Shown here one piece after another: positions 13,678 to 15,814 of a stretch of DNA of 15,814 bases. Positions within the stretch are counted from its first letter, which is position 1. The number at the start of each line of letters is the position of its first letter. Source of the DNA: JBECKQ01 sp040235375 (lineage in GTDB: Bacteria > Planctomycetota > Phycisphaerae > UBA1845). A program made the translations under genes and the position numbers. The notes under the pieces were generated by a model. It searched no databases. It worked only from the letters and a program-made list of their open reading frames with translations, and was not told the origin of the DNA. Location: assembly GCA_040235375.1 (NCBI GenBank), contig JBECKQ010000381.1, positions 1 through 15,814 on the forward strand, read 5' to 3'.

Positions 13678-15814
13678 TCAGTGAAAGTCACGGGAGGGAG
13701 CGCGAAGGTTCGACAGAAGAGAGGACAGCGTTTCCAGCCGCTGGACCTGCACGTGAACCACTTCGCCGGCGCGTTCGATCCGGCCGGTGGCGACGATGGC
13801 GGTGGCGGTTCGGGCGGCGGGGCGGAAACGCTCGTACACCTTGGGGCGTATCACGAGGTTGGCCGTGCCGGTCTCGTCCTCGGTGGTCATGAAGATGATA
13901 CCCATGGCCGTCGAAGGGCGCTGGCGGATGAGGACGATGCCCGCCACGGAGACATAACGGCCCTGCTTTGCCGCGCGGATCTGCCGGGAGGTCATGATGC
14001 TCGAGCGGTTCAGCTCCTCGCGGATCAGCGACATGGGGTGGGCCTTGAGTGACAGGCCGATGGCGTCGTAGTCGCCCACGACCTCTTCATCGAGCTTCAG
14101 CCCGGGAAGCGTGGCGGCGGGCTCGTTCGATTCCACGCCGGCGAACAGCGGCAGCTCGTCGTCGAGGCCGAGTATCGACCAGAGCGCCTGACGGCGATCG
14201 AGCCCGATCGAACGGAAGGCGTCGGCGGCCGCCAGGCGGGCGAGGGCGGCGCGAGAGGCGCCGCTGCGCTGCAGCAAGTCCGTCACACTGCGATACGGCC
14301 CGCGCCTGCGGGCTTCCGCGATCCGATCCGCCTGGGCGCCGGGCAGCCCCTTGACCAGGCGCATGCCCAGTCGCAGAGCGGGGCCGCCTTTTCCCCAATG
14401 CTCGGATGCCACCGTATTTTCCGGTGCCACCATGTGACACTCAATGTTCGATTCCAGCAAGCTGTCCTGGTCGCTGCCGTTGATATCGACGGGCAGGACG
14501 CGGACGCCGTGCTCGCGGGCGTCGCGGACGATCTGCGCCGGTGCGTAGAAGCCCATCGGCTGGCTGTTAAGCAGCGCGGCGGCGAAGGCGGCGGGATAGT
14601 AGCGTTTCAGCCACGCCGACACGTAGACGAGCAGGGCGAACGACGCGGCGTGACTTTCGGGGAAGCCGTATTCGCTGAAGCCCTGGATCTGGCGGAAAAG
14701 CTGCTCGGCGAACTGGTTGTCATAGCCATTGGCGAGCATGCCGCCGATGAGCCGATCGCGAAAGTGATCGAGCCGGCCGTTGCGGCGCCAGGCGGCCATC
14801 GAGCGGCGCAGGCGGTCGGCCTCGCCGGGCGTGAAGCCGGCGGCCACGATCGCCAGGCGCATGGCCTGCTCCTGAAAGAGCGGTACGCCGAGCGTTTTGT
14901 GCAGCACGTCCCTGACGGCGTCGCTGGGGTAGCGCACTTCTTCTTCGCCATTGCGGCGGCGCAGGTAGGGATGAATCATGCCGCCCTGGATCGGGCCGGG
15001 ACGGACGATCGCCACTTCGATGACGAGGTCGTAGAAGCATCGCGGGCGTAAGCGCGGCAGCATGCTCATCTGGGCACGGCTTTCGATCTGGAAGACGCCG
15101 ACAGTATCGGCGCGGCAGATCATGTCGTAGACACTGGGATCCTCGGGCGGGACGAGGGCGAGACGCTCGTTGGCGTCTCTGTGCAGCAGCCAGGTGGGGA
15201 AGGGGTCGTCAGTGTATGGCGACGAGCGTCCCGTGTGCCACTGCTCTTGAGCAGTGCGCATTCGATCGGCGACCGCATGTCGCGTTTGAGAATTATCAAG
15301 TAGCGTTGCGGGCGTATCGGTGGTTGCCGTTGTATCCGCTACCTTACGGGCGCGGCTCGGACAGGCGGCGCGGCTTGCGTAGGCGTCACACACCACGGTC
15401 TGCCCCTGCGGGGCAGACTGTGCCACGTCGGGCCGTTGGGGCGAAGGGAGGGTTGCCGTTGTATCCGCTTCCTTACGGGCGCGCCTCGGACAGGCGGCGC
15501 GGCTATGACAGTTATCGCAGTTCGGATAGCCATCGCACATCACGGCCTGCCCCTGCGGGGCAGTCCGTGCCACGCGGTTGTGGGGCCGTTGGGGCAAAGG
15601 AAGAGTTGACGTTGTATCCGCTTCCTTACGGGCGCGCCTCGGACAGGCGGCGCGGCTATGACAGTTATCGCAGTTCGGATAGCCATCGCACATCACGGCC
15701 TGCCCCTGCGGGGCAGTCCGTGCCACGCGGGGCTGTTGGGGCGAAGGGAAGGTTGCCGTTGTATCCGCTTCCTTACGGGCGCGGCTCGGATAGGCGTCGC
15801 GGCTCGGACAGGCG
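13678..15814 (-). CDS. dnaE2: Error-prone DNA polymerase DnaE2 (ImuC), C-terminal half; frame open through upstream repeats to the window edge
   Basis: Homology to DnaE2, the C-family translesion polymerase alpha subunit of the ImuA/ImuB/DnaE2 mutasome, begins near 15190 (LLHRDANERLALVPPEDP). It runs about 505 residues to a typical SRDFH terminus at 13678. Visible parts are the fingers region (GVFQIESRAQMSMLPRLRPR, VRPGPIQGGMIHPYLRRRNG, FQEQAMR, GFPESHAASFALLVY), a helix-hairpin-helix (LGMRLVKGLPGAQADRIAEA) and the OB fold (VSVAGIVLIRQRPSTAMG). Family members are about 1,030-1,100 residues. The PHP domain and the palm with its catalytic aspartates should lie upstream of LLHRD, where instead there is a repeat array (15323-15814). 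The frame stays open through the array to the edge. A GTG at 15726 could start a 682-residue product, but I see no good reason to trust it. Either the N-terminal half lies beyond the repeats or the gene is 5'-truncated. The C-terminal half shows no internal stop or frameshift. Confidence 0.85.
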   Translation of the reverse strand, partial: ACPSRDAYPSRARKEADTTATFPSPQQPRVARTAPQGQAVMCDGYPNCDNCHSRAACPRRARKEADTTSTLPLPQRPHNRVARTAPQGQAVMCDGYPNCDNCHSRAACPRRARKEADTTATLPSPQRPDVAQSAPQGQTVVCDAYASRAACPSRARKVADTTATTDTPATLLDNSQTRHAVADRMRTAQEQWHTGRSSPYTDDPFPTWLLHRDANERLALVPPEDPSVYDMICRADTVGVFQIESRAQMSMLPRLRPRCFYDLVIEVAIVRPGPIQGGMIHPYLRRRNGEEEVRYPSDAVRDVLHKTLGVPLFQEQAMRLAIVAAGFTPGEADRLRRSMAAWRRNGRLDHFRDRLIGGMLANGYDNQFAEQLFRQIQGFSEYGFPESHAASFALLVYVSAWLKRYYPAAFAAALLNSQPMGFYAPAQIVRDAREHGVRVLPVDINGSDQDSLLESNIECHMVAPENTVASEHWGKGGPALRLGMRLVKGLPGAQADRIAEARRRGPYRSVTDLLQRSGASRAALARLAAADAFRSIGLDRRQALWSILGLDDELPLFAGVESNEPAATLPGLKLDEEVVGDYDAIGLSLKAHPMSLIREELNRSSIMTSRQIRAAKQGRYVSVAGIVLIRQRPSTAMGIIFMTTEDETGTANLVIRPKVYERFRPAARTATAIVATGRIERAGEVVHVQVQRLETLSSLLSNLRAPSRDFH
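15239..15256. repeat. Perfect inverted repeat at the dnaE2 junction
   Basis: CACTGCTC (15239-15246) and GAGCAGTG (15249-15256) are exact reverse complements around TT. It lies between the point where DnaE2 homology ends (near 15190) and the tandem repeat array (from 15323). The sequence 15190-15322 encodes nothing resembling DnaE2. This suggests the element belongs to inserted or intergenic DNA rather than to the polymerase gene. Confidence 0.6.
15323..15814. repeat. Tandem array of palindrome-bearing repeats, about 130-153 bp units
   Basis: Four units begin with GTTGcCGTTGTATCCGCT at 15323, 15452, 15605 and 15752. The first three are 129, 153 and 147 bases long and the fourth is cut by the window edge. 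Positions 15457-15577 and 15610-15730 are identical over 121 bases. Each complete unit carries a hairpin with CTGCCCC/GGGGCAG arms around TGC, extended to about 13-base arms by CACGG and a matching CCGTG or TGTG. In the first unit GTCTGCCCC/GGGGCAGAC pairs perfectly (15398-15418). The pairing holds although the bases differ between units, which points to a structured DNA or RNA element of the REP/MITE kind. Unit lengths are all multiples of three and the dnaE2 frame stays open through all of them, giving a repeated Cys-rich peptide if translated. Confidence 0.85.

Noticed and set aside
14398..15051. Plus-strand open frame of 217 codons
   Set aside because: Antisense to strongly conserved DnaE2 sequence.
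15323..15814. CRISPR array
   Set aside because: Units are 129-153 bases and similar along their length. There are no short identical repeats separated by unique spacers of even length.
15190..15814. Intein inside dnaE2
   Set aside because: Polymerase genes often host inteins, but no Hint-type splicing motifs or homing endonuclease are visible. The inserted DNA is tandem repeat, not an intein domain.

Overview
The window looks like a piece of a Planctomycetota genome, most likely class Phycisphaerae. The base composition is GC-rich. Large secreted proteins carry dockerin-like EF-hand tails and 'DCNxNGVPDxCD' calcium-binding repeats, and palindrome-rich intergenic repeats are present. This placement is an inference from protein style. 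No rRNA or other marker gene is present to prove it.

Layout. (1) Positions 1-5134, minus strand: two tandem paralogous genes for secreted, calcium-binding, multi-domain proteins (Ig-like/concanavalin-like module, fibronectin type III, thrombospondin-3-like repeats). The left one begins at a GTG at 2441 and runs off the window. The right one (5134-2567) is complete and ends in a Cys + membrane helix + Arg-rich C-terminal sorting signal. (2) Positions 5135-5613: divergent intergenic region with a candidate promoter and a structured leader. (3) Positions 5614-9759 and 10699-13587, plus strand: a second pair of paralogs. Both carry a dockerin-like segment, a beta-sandwich, a PKD-like domain, a BACON domain, an Ig-like domain and a C-terminal right-handed beta-helix of polysaccharide-lyase type. 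The first has an additional N-terminal beta-helix and a complete EF-hand pair. The second starts directly with a signal sequence and half of the EF-hand pair. They are separated by about 940 bases without a convincing gene. (4) Positions 13588-13677: a strong hairpin between convergent genes. (5) Positions 13678-15814, minus strand: the C-terminal half of the error-prone DNA polymerase DnaE2. Its reading frame continues upstream, without a stop, into a tandem array of palindromic repeats that runs to the window edge.

How it fits together. The four surface or secreted proteins form two tandem-duplicated pairs transcribed away from a shared regulatory region. They look like a cell-surface or extracellular set for binding, and perhaps cleaving, polysaccharide in a calcium-rich medium. 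No sugar transporter, sulfatase or regulator is visible here, so substrate and role stay unknown. dnaE2 is unrelated by function. Its visible part lacks the PHP domain and all catalytic aspartates, so it is either interrupted in frame by the repeat array or is a 5'-truncated remnant.
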